A stretch of DNA of 64,000 nt from Clostridiaceae bacterium (GTDB lineage Bacteria > Bacillota > Clostridia > Lachnospirales > Lachnospiraceae), in assembly GCA_018378255.1 (NCBI GenBank), contig JAGZXV010000005.1, positions 1 to 64,000 on the forward strand. Reading direction: 5' to 3'. Position numbers and translations under genes: made by a program. The number at the start of each line of letters is the position of its first letter. Positions within the stretch are counted from its first letter, which is position 1. The notes under the pieces were generated by a model. The model saw nothing but the letters and a program-made list of their open reading frames with translations, was not told the DNA's origin and ran no database searches. Shown here piece by piece: positions 42,194-51,933 of the stretch.

Positions 42194-44230
42194 ATGGAAA
42201 CAGATAAGGAACTGGTTCAGGAACAGAAGCATCTGGATGACTGTTTGGATGTGATTAGAAAAAATATTAAATATTATGAACTGAGGATCAGCGAATACAA
42301 AAGAGAGACAGATGAATTATTTCAGGCAATCCGCAAAGGGGATGTGGAATTGTATGACCAGCTGTTTGCCAGCCAGAATATTCTGGAACATGCGCGGAAG
42401 TCTTTGCACAGGAATCAGGCGGCGGCTAAAAAAGCCTTTTTCGGCCGTATTGATTACAGGGAAACTACAAACGATATCCGGGAATCATGGTATATTGGTA
42501 AAAATGGAATCAGCATAGACCGGACGAATCTATTAATTGTAGACTGGCGTGCCCCGGTTTCTTCCGTATATTATGAAAATGAAATGGGTACGGGATTTTA
42601 TCAGCCGGCGGATGACGGCGAACCGGTGGAAATCGACCTGACAAAAAAGAGAACGTATGATGTATCAGGGGACCGGATGCTGGGTTATTATGATAATGAT
42701 GCGGTATCCAACGATGAGCTCCTGGTAAAGTATCTGGCACAGAACAAAGAAGCTGTGTTAGGAGACATTATAGCTACCATCCAGAAGGAACAGAATGCCA
42801 TTATCCGTGACCGTCCTGTTAAAAATATCATCGTTCAGGGAGTGGCGGGCAGCGGAAAGACCACAGTGGCCATGCACCGGATTTCCTATATTTTATATAA
42901 CTATGGAAACCGGTACAAATCCAGTGAATTTTGTATTGTGGGGAGCAATGACATGCTGCTCAGTTATATCACCAGCGGCCTGCCGGAATTGGATGTAAAT
43001 AATGTAAAACAGATAAAAATGGATCAGTTTTTCCCTTATCTGATGGAAAAAGCCTGGAAGAAAAAATATAAGCTCATTGCGGAAAATGAAGAAACTGCCA
43101 TAAAAAGCCGCCTTCCGTTTATACGGGAGCTGGAGCAGTATCTTCAGGATTACCGGATGAAGATGATTCCCGCCAGAGATATCACAGATGACAAAATCGG
43201 CCTTGTGCTGAGCGGTTCCAATATCCAGGAAACCCTGGACCGTTTTTCGGGACTGTCTGTGGCGGAACTGGCTGTTTTGATGAATGAGAGGTTGAAAAAA
43301 AGGATTTGCTTTTTGGTAGATGAGGATGAGACTGAGGCATTTAAGGCTAAGATAAGGGAATACCGGAAGTATTTTGATCCTTTGAAGGGCCAGGGGGGCT
43401 GTCTGGAATGGTACCGGTGCTTTTTGGAGCGGTATTCCGAGAAAATCCGTCCCATGCCAAAGACATTGGAGAATTTGAAAAAGGGCCATATGGATGTTTA
43501 TGATATGGCCGCCGCGGCTCTCATATGGAAAAGGATTTTTGTAAAAGACCAGCCTGATGAATTCAGCCAGATCATCATTGACGAAGCCCAGGATTTTGGA
43601 GAAGTGATTTATTATTCCCTGCAGCAGGTTCTGCCTAAATGCTGTTTTACGATTATGGGAGATGTGTCCCAGAATATTAATTATGAGACGGGGATGAATG
43701 AGTGGGACAGCCTTCAAAGCGTCCTGTTTCAGAAAGGAAGAGACAGCTTTTATCTGCTCTCCAAAAGCTACCGCAATACCATTGAAATATCGGAATTTGC
43801 CGGGAAGGTGCTGGAAAAGGCATCGGCAGGCCGGTATAAGATCCAGCCGGTGATCCGCCACGGCCGCCCGGTGGAGCGGATTACCGACCGGGAAGAGAAT
43901 CTGGCTGTCCGGGCAAAAATGCTGATAAAGGACATCCAGAGCCGGGGATTTGACACGATTGCAGTCATATGCCGTACCCAGGAGGAAGCTATGCAGGTGG
44001 AAAAAATGCTGGGAAAGACCATACAGGGCCAATCGGACGATAAGTTTAAAAAAGGAGTTATGGTTCTTCCAATCAGGCTGACAAAAGGGCTGGAATTTGA
44101 TGCTGTGATCATATGGAAACCGGATAACGCCCATTACGGTGATAATCCTAAGGATGCAAAACTGATGTATGTGGCGGTGACGCGGGCGCTGCATGAGCTT
44201 TATCTGCTGGGAACGGAAATTACATGGTAG
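42194..44230 (+). CDS. HelD-type superfamily 1 helicase
   Basis: A 678-residue UvrD/Rep-like superfamily 1 ATPase of the HelD group. In Gram-positive bacteria these bind RNA polymerase and remove stalled enzyme from DNA. The long N-terminal antiparallel coiled coil (about residues 1-80) is typical of HelD. The motor has Walker A VQGVAGSGKTTVAMHR, Walker B IIIDEAQDFGEVIY, motif III region FTIMGDVSQNIN and the C-terminal motif KGLEFDAVIIW. ATG 42194 follows GGAGGG; upstream in-frame ATGs lack a good ribosome site. The 294-base upstream gap has no other gene. Confidence 0.87.
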   Translation: METDKELVQEQKHLDDCLDVIRKNIKYYELRISEYKRETDELFQAIRKGDVELYDQLFASQNILEHARKSLHRNQAAAKKAFFGRIDYRETTNDIRESWYIGKNGISIDRTNLLIVDWRAPVSSVYYENEMGTGFYQPADDGEPVEIDLTKKRTYDVSGDRMLGYYDNDAVSNDELLVKYLAQNKEAVLGDIIATIQKEQNAIIRDRPVKNIIVQGVAGSGKTTVAMHRISYILYNYGNRYKSSEFCIVGSNDMLLSYITSGLPELDVNNVKQIKMDQFFPYLMEKAWKKKYKLIAENEETAIKSRLPFIRELEQYLQDYRMKMIPARDITDDKIGLVLSGSNIQETLDRFSGLSVAELAVLMNERLKKRICFLVDEDETEAFKAKIREYRKYFDPLKGQGGCLEWYRCFLERYSEKIRPMPKTLENLKKGHMDVYDMAAAALIWKRIFVKDQPDEFSQIIIDEAQDFGEVIYYSLQQVLPKCCFTIMGDVSQNINYETGMNEWDSLQSVLFQKGRDSFYLLSKSYRNTIEISEFAGKVLEKASAGRYKIQPVIRHGRPVERITDREENLAVRAKMLIKDIQSRGFDTIAVICRTQEEAMQVEKMLGKTIQGQSDDKFKKGVMVLPIRLTKGLEFDAVIIWKPDNAHYGDNPKDAKLMYVAVTRALHELYLLGTEITW

Positions 44231-44311
44231 CTGGGTATGCAGACGATACCTATTATATTCGCCTTAGGCGGATAAGGCGCAGGACAACAAGTCAACATTT
44301 GCGAGGTAAAC

Positions 44312-44923
44312 ATGATTGAAATTAGAGAAATACAAAAGCAGGATTATAAAAAGGCGCGGAAGTTTGCAATTCAAGGCATGCACTTGAATTGGTATATGGA
44401 TAACGAAACCATCCTTTCTCTGTATAGCAAATATTTCTGGTACATGGAATTAAACCGGGCAACGAAAGCCTACGGTGCGTATGTGAATGATTGTTTTGTC
44501 GGTGTGTTGCTTGCTGATATGAACGGGGAGAAAAAACGATATCACAGCTTTTGGCGAACGATCTTTGTGAAGGCATTTGATTTTATACAAAACCTCGTTG
44601 CAGGGGAAGGTGTTGGCACATATGACGCAGCGAATAAGGAGATGTTTGCGTCTTTCCGCAAAAAGCGGGAACCCGATGGGGAAATCGTTTTTCTTGCTGC
44701 CGACCCGGAATGTAAAGTCAAGGGGGTCGGCACAGCCTTGCTTTCCGCATTTGAAGCGGAAGAAACGGGGAAACTGGTTTATCTCTACACCGACAATGCC
44801 TGCACATATCAGTTTTATGAACACCGGGGATTTACAAAATCAGAAGCAAAAAATGTAGTAATTGACTTGAAAGATAAAAAAGTACCGTTGCAATGCTTGT
44901 TGTATAGCAAATTGATTCAATAA
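44312..44923 (+). CDS. GNAT-family N-acetyltransferase
   Basis: A 203-residue GNAT acetyltransferase that would transfer an acetyl group from acetyl-CoA to an amine substrate. The acetyl-CoA loop is FLAADPECKVKGVGTALLSA, followed by VYLYTDNACTYQFYEHRGF in the conserved strand-helix pair. The N-terminal half is variable and does not reveal the substrate. The gene is preceded by a CGCCTTA/TAAGGCG hairpin (about 44260-44281) and is flanked downstream by a GC-rich, repeat-filled region that looks like mobile DNA. It may therefore be an acquired cargo gene, possibly for drug or toxin acetylation. Confidence 0.82.
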   Translation: MIEIREIQKQDYKKARKFAIQGMHLNWYMDNETILSLYSKYFWYMELNRATKAYGAYVNDCFVGVLLADMNGEKKRYHSFWRTIFVKAFDFIQNLVAGEGVGTYDAANKEMFASFRKKREPDGEIVFLAADPECKVKGVGTALLSAFEAEETGKLVYLYTDNACTYQFYEHRGFTKSEAKNVVIDLKDKKVPLQCLLYSKLIQ

Positions 44924-45004
44924 AACAAATATTTTCGTTTATATAGCTGATTGTAGTACGCTTTATTGGGTTAATGCGTATTTCCTTTTTAACCGTTCTT
45001 AATA

Positions 45005-45620
45005 GTGGCGAGCAGTACAAAGTGGAACTCGCTTTGCGATTTCACCGATTTTCGCCCCGGCGAAAAATGGAAAATCTGCTTGTTGGGGGGGCCCCCAATC
45101 CCCCGGCAAGGCAGCGCTTTCTCGGGTGCTGAATGCGAGAGACTTGACGAGCTGGAAAGAAGTATGCTTACAGCGTCCGGCTGGACACGCAGCTGCCCCG
45201 TTAAGGGCGATGAAAAAGGCCGCCGTTGGCGGGGCTTTTCCGGGTGGGGTGGGTTCCAGTACTCAACAAGCGTGTCGCAAGAGTGCATATACTCCTGCCC
45301 TGATTGCCACGATTGTTTTCGGTGGGATTGGGATTCCCGGGGCGTTCATGTGGAACGATAGAAGGCCGGTTCCGAGGGCTCAGGTGAAATGATACAGCCC
45401 CCTCGGTTCCGCGTTCGCAGAGGCCCATTCTGTCAGGAATTGGGCGGCCCTATTTTCCCGCGTTCGCAGTCGGTTTTTTATGCCACGCCGCCCCTCCCGC
45501 AGCTAGACAGCGGCTCATTACATTCAAACCGTCGGCGCAGGGTTTTCCCGTTTTGTAGGCGGAAAAATCCCGCCCAAATCCCGCCAAACTTTACAAAAGT
45601 ATGTTGCAAGAACTTTTAAT
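45005..45620. mobile_element. GC-rich remnant with oriT-like inverted repeats
   Basis: This stretch is clearly richer in G and C than its AT-rich surroundings and has no convincing intact gene. It starts with closely packed hairpins: GTGGAACTCGC/GCGATTTCAC (45022-45045), ATTTTCGCC/GGCGAAAAAT (45048-45068) and TTGGGGG/CCCCCAA (45083-45098). Similar hairpin clusters occur next to mobilisation genes in Clostridial integrative elements. A degraded fragment of one, perhaps bringing the adjacent GNAT gene, is likely but not proven. No integrase or relaxase is present. Confidence 0.4.
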
Positions 45621-45709
45621 ACGGTATGCAGCCTTTTGAGCTGCTTTTTTGCTATTCAGGCAATAAAAAAATGCATAAAATTTATTTTTTATTTTTCGTA
45701 ATTTTACGG

Positions 45710-45738
45710 GTGACAATTCATAAAGTTAGTGGTATAAT
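45710..45738 (+). promoter_or_regulatory. Possible promoter of the large surface-protein gene
   Basis: GTGACA at 45710-45715 and TATAAT at 45733-45738 are spaced by 17 bases. The gene starts 366 bases later. The interval 45739-46103 is AT-rich and contains no reading frame with a ribosome site, so it may be a long leader. Confidence 0.55.
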
Positions 45739-46103
45739 CAATTTACAAAAAAGCGGTGAGAAGGATATCTGTTTTTCCACTATTTATCAAAGATATCAGG
45801 TTTTCTTATTTTTCTTATATTTCAGAGTACTTAGGGTACGTTCAGAATTATTTTCCAAAGTTTTTAAAAGTATTATTTGTGATGAGTTATGAGGTGATGT
45901 GTTTATTTTTTATGCGCAAAGCCGGGCATTTTTATTTCCTGTGTAATACTTTCTTTGTTAATCTGCTGTTTTCCGAATGGCCGATCTTAATAATCATTTA
46001 TTTTCCGGTTTTTCTGCCGAAATAGAATATCCCAAACTTTTTATAGTCCATGTATTCAGGGATTTTTTCCCATACCTAAAAATAGAACGAAAAGAGGTTT
46101 ATT

Positions 46104-49100
46104 ATGAAGAGGTTTAGAAACATTTCAAAAGTGTTATTAGCGGCAGTATTTATATCCAGTCAGAGTAATGGACTGTTAATTCTGGCTCAAACGAATGTTT
46201 TATTCCCCCCTGTGGGCGTCAGCTGTGCAAGTCCGTCGGATGCGTTGGAAAAGGAGGACACTGTTTCTTTTTCAGGTGGACGAAAAAAGCATATCGCCTC
46301 CGGTTCTGATGCATTAGAGAAGAATGTTACTGCGTCTGATTCCAATGCATTGGAAGGTGACGGATTCTTTCACTATGCGATTCCGGGAGAAGTTCCGGCC
46401 TGGTATACACAGCTTTCAGGCGGCGATGATGAAGTTATTCTCTATACCTATACGGACCGGTTTGGCCACCTCCAATGGCGTACATACGGCAGTTGGGGAG
46501 AGGATGACTGTTCCTGGTATCCATGCAGTTCTTCCGGCACTGTATCGAAGAACGCAGATGCGGCCGGCACAGACAGCGAATATCTGCAGTCAGCCCCTTA
46601 CCGGTACCAGTCGCTGACGCCAACAGAAGAAGATTTTGAATTTCTCATCCATGAAAAATTATATGAAGGCGACGGTTGGCAAATAAAAGAACCGGAACCG
46701 GGGCAAAACTATGATGGCTCCCATTATGAGATATGGAGGTTTGGAAAAGAACCGGAGAATTTGAACCACCCCGTTTCCTATTGGTTTTATGGTTTTCAGG
46801 AAAACGGCTGTACGGACCCTATGTGGTATGAATGCAGCGGTTCCGGGATTATTATGGAATCGAATTATTTAAAGCCCGTCCCAAACGTGAATTTATCTCT
46901 GTCAAAGTATTATTTTGATGAAAACGAAATTCAAATTGAAGTTGCGGCAGCGGATTCTTATCAAGTCTTAGAAGCAGATGCCGGGCAATATATCGTTTTT
47001 TTAACCAGAGATCCTGATATGGAGATCAAAAGCGTGAAACCAAGCGTCGGCTCTAACACCATACCAGCCGTATCACAGTTAGATGAAACCACTATGGGAA
47101 CCTATTATTTAACCACAAATTCTAACAGTGCCATTTTTGTTAATGGTGTTTATCCGGGAGGTAATATGGCCCGTTCAAAAACATATCAAATAAATATCGT
47201 TCATAATTATGGTGAATGGACGGCGAAAAAGGAGCCTACCTGCACTCAAACCGGTACATTGATTCACCGGTGCGCATGTGGAAAAATCGAAACAAAAAGA
47301 GCGGATGCATTAGGACATACCTATGACGGCAGCAGTTATGTGAGAGCAGAACCTGACTGTACCATTGTTGGAAAAACTGCTCACAATTGTACCGTATGCG
47401 GCGCATACGAAGATATCGCAGATATTCCGGCTTTGGGGCATGAGGTGGAAAAGTGGGAGTATAGATATGGATCCTGTCCATCCGGTGTAACCTTACAGGG
47501 AACCTGTACACGGTGTCAGCGGGTGACAGAAGATAAAAAAACAGCAGATCATACATGGACAGACTGGTATTGGGGTTCCGCTCCGTGCAGTACAACGTCC
47601 CATACGTTCGGCCAGGAATTTATGGCATTTAAGCGGCGGGACTGTCAGGTTTGCGGTGCGTCGGAGAGCGGAGAGACGATTTTTGAACCGATTGAACATG
47701 AATTTAATGAATGGATGCTGGGATCAGCGTCTACTTGTGCTAAAACAGGGTACGAAGAACGATATTGTAAGTATTATGGAACATCCTCATCCGACTGTCT
47801 GGGATATGAAATGAGAACACTTCCTACAACAGAACATACATGGTCTGAATCCAGCAGAACAGCCAGTGTGAATGGGTATTGGCAGACTTACTGTGATGTC
47901 TGCGGGGACGTGGTCCAGTCAATTCCGGTCACGTATAAAGTCCGCTATTACATCAACCCGGAGTTAACGGAATATGCAGAAGATGAATACACTTACGAAA
48001 TATCTTATTATCCCCCTAAAAAAGATATTGTAAAATGGTATGAAGAAAAGAACGACGGGTGGAGCCTTACCTGGAAGTGTTCTGAAACCAATACTAATTA
48101 TAATCCTTATGAGCTGGTAAAAAATCTGACAGAAAATCAGGATGATATTGTTGAGATGATACCGATAATGACAGGAATAAGAACTGCGATACATTTGAGG
48201 CCTATTGAGTCCTTAAATCCTGAGATAACCTGTTATGGCCGTTACTACGAACCGATGGTTCTGCCGGAACGCAGGCGTACCGGATATACGTTTTTGTATT
48301 GGTCGGATCGCTGGCCGGAAATTGGAAATACATATCAAAATGGAGATCGAATCGATTTCTATAGTGAAAGAACCTTTCATGAAGTTTGGGAGCCCAACCG
48401 GTACAGGCTCACATTTGCTGATGATACCATAAGCAGTATTTTAAACAATGGTGCACCGGAACATATAAAACCGACGAAAACCTACGACTATGAGTATCAT
48501 GATGATAACTTTGGCAATCCGGTGACTATCTATCTCCATTATGATGATATCACCGCACATTTTGAAAGCTATAAAAATTTACCTGGTCTGACCTTTTTAG
48601 GAGTATATACCCAACCGGATGGGAAGGGTATAAAAGTGAGCAGCGCCAATAAAATGTGGGCGGAAAACAGAACGCTCTACCCCTGTTTTAAAGCAGTCGA
48701 TTATAGCTTAGTCTTTGATGAAGATTATCGTGGAGGAGGCGGTTCCACTCAGGTTAAGCATTATTATGATCCCATCAGCCCGTTACCGGTTCCTGTGCGG
48801 GAAGGATATACTTTTAAAGGATGGTATACGGAAAAAGGCGGAAAAGGCGCTCTGCTCACCTCAGAAAGCAGAATGCCGGCAAAAACAACCTGGTATTATG
48901 CGCACTGGGAGGAAAACCAGTACTCTGTCACCTATTCTCTGAAGGATGAAACGCCGGTCAGCAGTTCACAGCACAAATACAGTGAGACCGCCTATACGGA
49001 ATCCGAGAATAAGGCTCAAGAGGTTTACCAAACGGTAGAACCCGATGCATATAAATACAATTTAACAGTCTGGTCTTCTAATGCAGATGGTTCCGGCCAG

Positions 49101-50858
49101 GCCTTTGCTCCTGATACCCTGATCAGTAAATTATCGTCGGATGATAACGCTGCGGTAAAGCTATATGCAAACTGGAGGGGCAAGCCCATGAAACTGTATT
49201 TAAATCCCAATGGTGATGTGAATGAGATCAGTGTCATAAACGGATATTACAAGGAACCGGCCGGAAATCTCCCGGAACCGGAACGGCCAGGTTATACTTT
49301 CCTTGGATGGAATACCACCACAGAACATGATGGAGAGACTTATACCAAAGACAGTTTAATGCCTTACAGTGAAAGTGGAAGCACAAACCTTTACGCCTCC
49401 TGGATTCCAAATGAATATAAAGTCACATTAATAAGCCAGGCAGCAGACTATGCCGCCAATGGCGCGCCGGAGTATATAGACCGTAAGGAAGAGATCCTGA
49501 TTGAATTTCAGGATGATTGTGCCGGAACTGCGCTCACTTATGGGGAGTTAGGCCAACTGTCTGGGTGCTTTGACAGTTTCCAGGATTTTCCCGGCTTAAG
49601 TTTTGAAGGCTTTTACACCGGGCCGGACGGCCAGGGCGTCCAAATCGATAAAAACAGTCTCATGCTGCCCCGGGATTTAACGCTTTATGCAAAGTACAAT
49701 CAGACGGAATATACCGCTGTTTATGATTCCTGTTTTGACCCGGAAAAGAACATCACTAAAACGTTCCATTATTATGATCCGGTTGGAGAACTGCCCAGGA
49801 TTGACCGCCCCGGATATACTCTGAAGGGGTGGTATACGCAAAGAGACGGAGGAGGTCAGCAGGCTGAGCCTGATATCAGGCTTATGAACGAGGATATCAC
49901 GTATTATGCGGACTGGAATCCCAATCGTTATACGGTTACTTACGATTATGGGATCGGGAAAGGGGATGTGGCGGATAAAAAGGTTGTGTATGGAACGCCG
50001 TTTGGTACTCTGCCCGAACCAGCTGTTATTCCGGAAGATTTTATTTTCTGCGGATGGTACAGGGTTTTACAGGACCCGGACAGCCTTTATGGAGAGGTTT
50101 CTATTCAGGAAGATGACAGGGTAACTGAAAACACAAAATATCAGATGGAAGGTGACTGTATCCTGTATGCATATTATAAAAACATTCAAAAAGAACCTGA
50201 AGGGCCGGATCATACTCCTGTCTCCGCTGAAAAAAGCTCCGCCGGCAGTTCGGACGCGGCTGACCGCTATCTCACATTTTGGATTCTCAATGACAAACAC
50301 TGGTATTATTATGATCCTAAAGGCAGCATGGTTATAAAACAATGGGTTCCATACAGGGACCGCCTGTACTGGCTCCAGGCGGATGGAATTATGCTCAGCA
50401 ATACCTGGTTTGAGCAGGATGAAAACCGCTATCTTTTAACTGATAATGGGGCCATGGCTCAAAGTGAATGGGCAAAAAAAGACGGTCTATGGTATTACTT
50501 TGATGAAAAAGGGCATATTTCCGATGACAAGGATGAAATATCGGGCAATTTTAAATCAAAAGGCAAAGATTTGGTTTATATCGGGCCAAGGGAACAACTG
50601 GTTAACAATTGGTATGAAGAATATTACATCAATGAAGATAATACTGTTTTGACGAATCAGTGGATACAAGAGGGAGACGATTGGTATTATGCAGGCACGA
50701 ACGGTAAGCGGTTGAGGGGCCAGTGGAATGAGGTTGACGGCCTTTGGTATTATATGAACCTGGATGGAAAGATGGAAAAACATGCCGTCGTATGGGAGGG
50801 AAATTGGTACTATATGGACCGTAACGGGGCTTGCTATAACACTGGTTTTGTGAGATGA
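46104..50858 (+). CDS. Giant secreted surface protein with InlB-type and wall-binding repeats
   Basis: A 1,584-residue exported protein. The signal peptide spans about residues 1-28. Three short motifs follow (SPSDALEKE, SGSDALEKN, SDSNALEGD). The N-terminal third includes GHTYDGSSYVRAEP and other Cys-rich HNYGEW/CACGK segments typical of Clostridial surface repeats. The middle contains at least five InlB-type (Listeria-Bacteroides) repeats, each with a core like GYTFKGWYTEKGG followed by YAHW or YADW. The C-terminus (about 1390-1584) carries wall-binding repeats with WYYFDEKGH and WYYMDRNGA cores. The start follows AAAGAGG. It is likely an adhesin. Confidence 0.9.
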   Translation: MKRFRNISKVLLAAVFISSQSNGLLILAQTNVLFPPVGVSCASPSDALEKEDTVSFSGGRKKHIASGSDALEKNVTASDSNALEGDGFFHYAIPGEVPAWYTQLSGGDDEVILYTYTDRFGHLQWRTYGSWGEDDCSWYPCSSSGTVSKNADAAGTDSEYLQSAPYRYQSLTPTEEDFEFLIHEKLYEGDGWQIKEPEPGQNYDGSHYEIWRFGKEPENLNHPVSYWFYGFQENGCTDPMWYECSGSGIIMESNYLKPVPNVNLSLSKYYFDENEIQIEVAAADSYQVLEADAGQYIVFLTRDPDMEIKSVKPSVGSNTIPAVSQLDETTMGTYYLTTNSNSAIFVNGVYPGGNMARSKTYQINIVHNYGEWTAKKEPTCTQTGTLIHRCACGKIETKRADALGHTYDGSSYVRAEPDCTIVGKTAHNCTVCGAYEDIADIPALGHEVEKWEYRYGSCPSGVTLQGTCTRCQRVTEDKKTADHTWTDWYWGSAPCSTTSHTFGQEFMAFKRRDCQVCGASESGETIFEPIEHEFNEWMLGSASTCAKTGYEERYCKYYGTSSSDCLGYEMRTLPTTEHTWSESSRTASVNGYWQTYCDVCGDVVQSIPVTYKVRYYINPELTEYAEDEYTYEISYYPPKKDIVKWYEEKNDGWSLTWKCSETNTNYNPYELVKNLTENQDDIVEMIPIMTGIRTAIHLRPIESLNPEITCYGRYYEPMVLPERRRTGYTFLYWSDRWPEIGNTYQNGDRIDFYSERTFHEVWEPNRYRLTFADDTISSILNNGAPEHIKPTKTYDYEYHDDNFGNPVTIYLHYDDITAHFESYKNLPGLTFLGVYTQPDGKGIKVSSANKMWAENRTLYPCFKAVDYSLVFDEDYRGGGGSTQVKHYYDPISPLPVPVREGYTFKGWYTEKGGKGALLTSESRMPAKTTWYYAHWEENQYSVTYSLKDETPVSSSQHKYSETAYTESENKAQEVYQTVEPDAYKYNLTVWSSNADGSGQAFAPDTLISKLSSDDNAAVKLYANWRGKPMKLYLNPNGDVNEISVINGYYKEPAGNLPEPERPGYTFLGWNTTTEHDGETYTKDSLMPYSESGSTNLYASWIPNEYKVTLISQAADYAANGAPEYIDRKEEILIEFQDDCAGTALTYGELGQLSGCFDSFQDFPGLSFEGFYTGPDGQGVQIDKNSLMLPRDLTLYAKYNQTEYTAVYDSCFDPEKNITKTFHYYDPVGELPRIDRPGYTLKGWYTQRDGGGQQAEPDIRLMNEDITYYADWNPNRYTVTYDYGIGKGDVADKKVVYGTPFGTLPEPAVIPEDFIFCGWYRVLQDPDSLYGEVSIQEDDRVTENTKYQMEGDCILYAYYKNIQKEPEGPDHTPVSAEKSSAGSSDAADRYLTFWILNDKHWYYYDPKGSMVIKQWVPYRDRLYWLQADGIMLSNTWFEQDENRYLLTDNGAMAQSEWAKKDGLWYYFDEKGHISDDKDEISGNFKSKGKDLVYIGPREQLVNNWYEEYYINEDNTVLTNQWIQEGDDWYYAGTNGKRLRGQWNEVDGLWYYMNLDGKMEKHAVVWEGNWYYMDRNGACYNTGFVR

Positions 50859-50940
50859 GAATTGATTGTTTAATGAATATTTATGGAATGGCTAATACAT
50901 GGTATAATCAAATACAGATTTTTAATTTAAAGGGGTTAAA

Positions 50941-50978
50941 GTTAAAAAGACACTTGAAAGCCCAAGTGTCTTTTTAAC
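50941..50978 (+). terminator. Terminator after the giant surface-protein gene
   Basis: GTTAAAAAGACACTT and AAGTGTCTTTTTAAC form a perfect 15-bp stem around an 8-base loop, with a T-rich right arm. It lies 82 bases after the stop codon. The rest of the gap to 51184 shows nothing I can name. Confidence 0.8.
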
Positions 50979-51184
50979 TCCATCATGCTGTGGGGCTGTG
51001 TGCGGGACTGCTCCCGCAGAATCACCGGATGTAACTGGCAAAAGTTAACTGGTATGAGAAAGTCTGACCTGGAAAAGATAGTACTGAAGCGGTCTGTTAT
51101 GGCTTCCAATAGGCAGGACTGAATAAACAGATATGGTATTAATACTGCCGGCATTACATAGGACAGGAAGAAAAGAGGTATTTT

Positions 51185-51775
51185 ATGTGCGGAAGATATT
51201 ATATTGATGATGAGACGGCCCGGGAAATAAAAAAATTAGTCCGCCAGATTGATGAACGCCTTCAGCGGGAAAAAATGGGCAGGGATATTCATCCAACAGA
51301 TCTGGCTCCGGTCCTGAAAGGGAACGGAGCGGACTTTGAGATGGAATGGCAGAAATGGGGACTGCCGGGGATTCAGAATAAAGGCGTGATATTTAACGCC
51401 AGAAGCGAAACTGTATTGGAAAAGAGGATGTTTAAGGAAGGCGTGCGCCGCCGCCGGATTATAGTGCCCTGTACCTGGTTTTATGAATGGAACAGGAATA
51501 AGGAGAAGATTACATTCTACAGAACGGACAGTTCCGTTCTCTTTCTGGCGGGATTTTATAACCGGTCAGAAGATGGGGACCGGTTTGTAATCATTACGAC
51601 AGAGGCCAATGAATCCATGAAGGAGACTCATGACAGGATGCCGCTGATTCTGGAACCGCATGAATTGGAAGACTGGGTGATGGAGGATGGGAAAACTGAG
51701 GAAATTCTTAGGCAGAAACCAGTGCTTTTAGCAAAACGTGCGGAATATGAACAGCAGACACTGCCATTTTTATAA
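51185..51775 (+). CDS. SRAP-family (HMCES/YedK) abasic-site-processing protein
   Basis: A 196-residue SRAP protein that shields abasic sites in single-stranded DNA by forming a thiazolidine crosslink through its N-terminal cysteine. MCGRYY places the catalytic Cys2 directly after the initiator methionine. Asn71 in FNARSETV, Glu101 in WFYEWN and His149 in ETHDRMP match the conserved active site. The length is slightly short but complete. AAGAGG precedes the ATG. It lies in the same neighbourhood as DinB (52508), consistent with a DNA-damage role, although no LexA-type box was found directly upstream. Confidence 0.93.
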   Translation: MCGRYYIDDETAREIKKLVRQIDERLQREKMGRDIHPTDLAPVLKGNGADFEMEWQKWGLPGIQNKGVIFNARSETVLEKRMFKEGVRRRRIIVPCTWFYEWNRNKEKITFYRTDSSVLFLAGFYNRSEDGDRFVIITTEANESMKETHDRMPLILEPHELEDWVMEDGKTEEILRQKPVLLAKRAEYEQQTLPFL

Positions 51776-51855
51776 ACATTGTTTGATATAAGAGTTACTG
51801 TCCGCCAGTGGAGGCTGTGAACAGTAATAGATAAGATGAATATAAAAAGTAATGC

Positions 51856-51901
51856 TTGACAAATCTAACTGTATACTGTAAAGTTACAGTATAAACTGTA
51901 A
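51856..51901 (+). promoter_or_regulatory. Promoter and compound operator of the rhodanese lipoprotein gene
   Basis: TTGACA at 51856-51861 and TAAAGT at 51879-51884 are spaced by 17 bases. Overlapping the -10 is a perfect inverted repeat TATACTGTAA-AG-TTACAGTATA (51872-51893). A second perfect one, TTACAGT-ATAA-ACTGTAA (51884-51901), shares an arm with the first. Three ACTGTA half-sites and one reverse copy lie within about 35 bases. This implies cooperative binding of a dedicated repressor. The gene starts 33 bases later. Confidence 0.85.
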
Positions 51902-51933
51902 CAAAAATAAATTCAGTTAAGGAGTGTGTATTT

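Noticed and set aside
42893..44194. A 433-codon minus-strand frame inside the HelD gene
   Set aside because: It is the antisense shadow of a well-supported helicase and has no family motifs or ribosome site.
44231..44311. Riboswitch before the GNAT gene
   Set aside because: Only one short CGCCTTA/TAAGGCG hairpin is visible in an 81-base gap; no known aptamer core is recognisable.
45626..46025. Two overlapping plus-strand reading frames of 88-89 codons
   Set aside because: They are AT-rich, hydrophobic by composition, lack ribosome sites and ATG starts in good context, and lie in the leader of the surface-protein gene.
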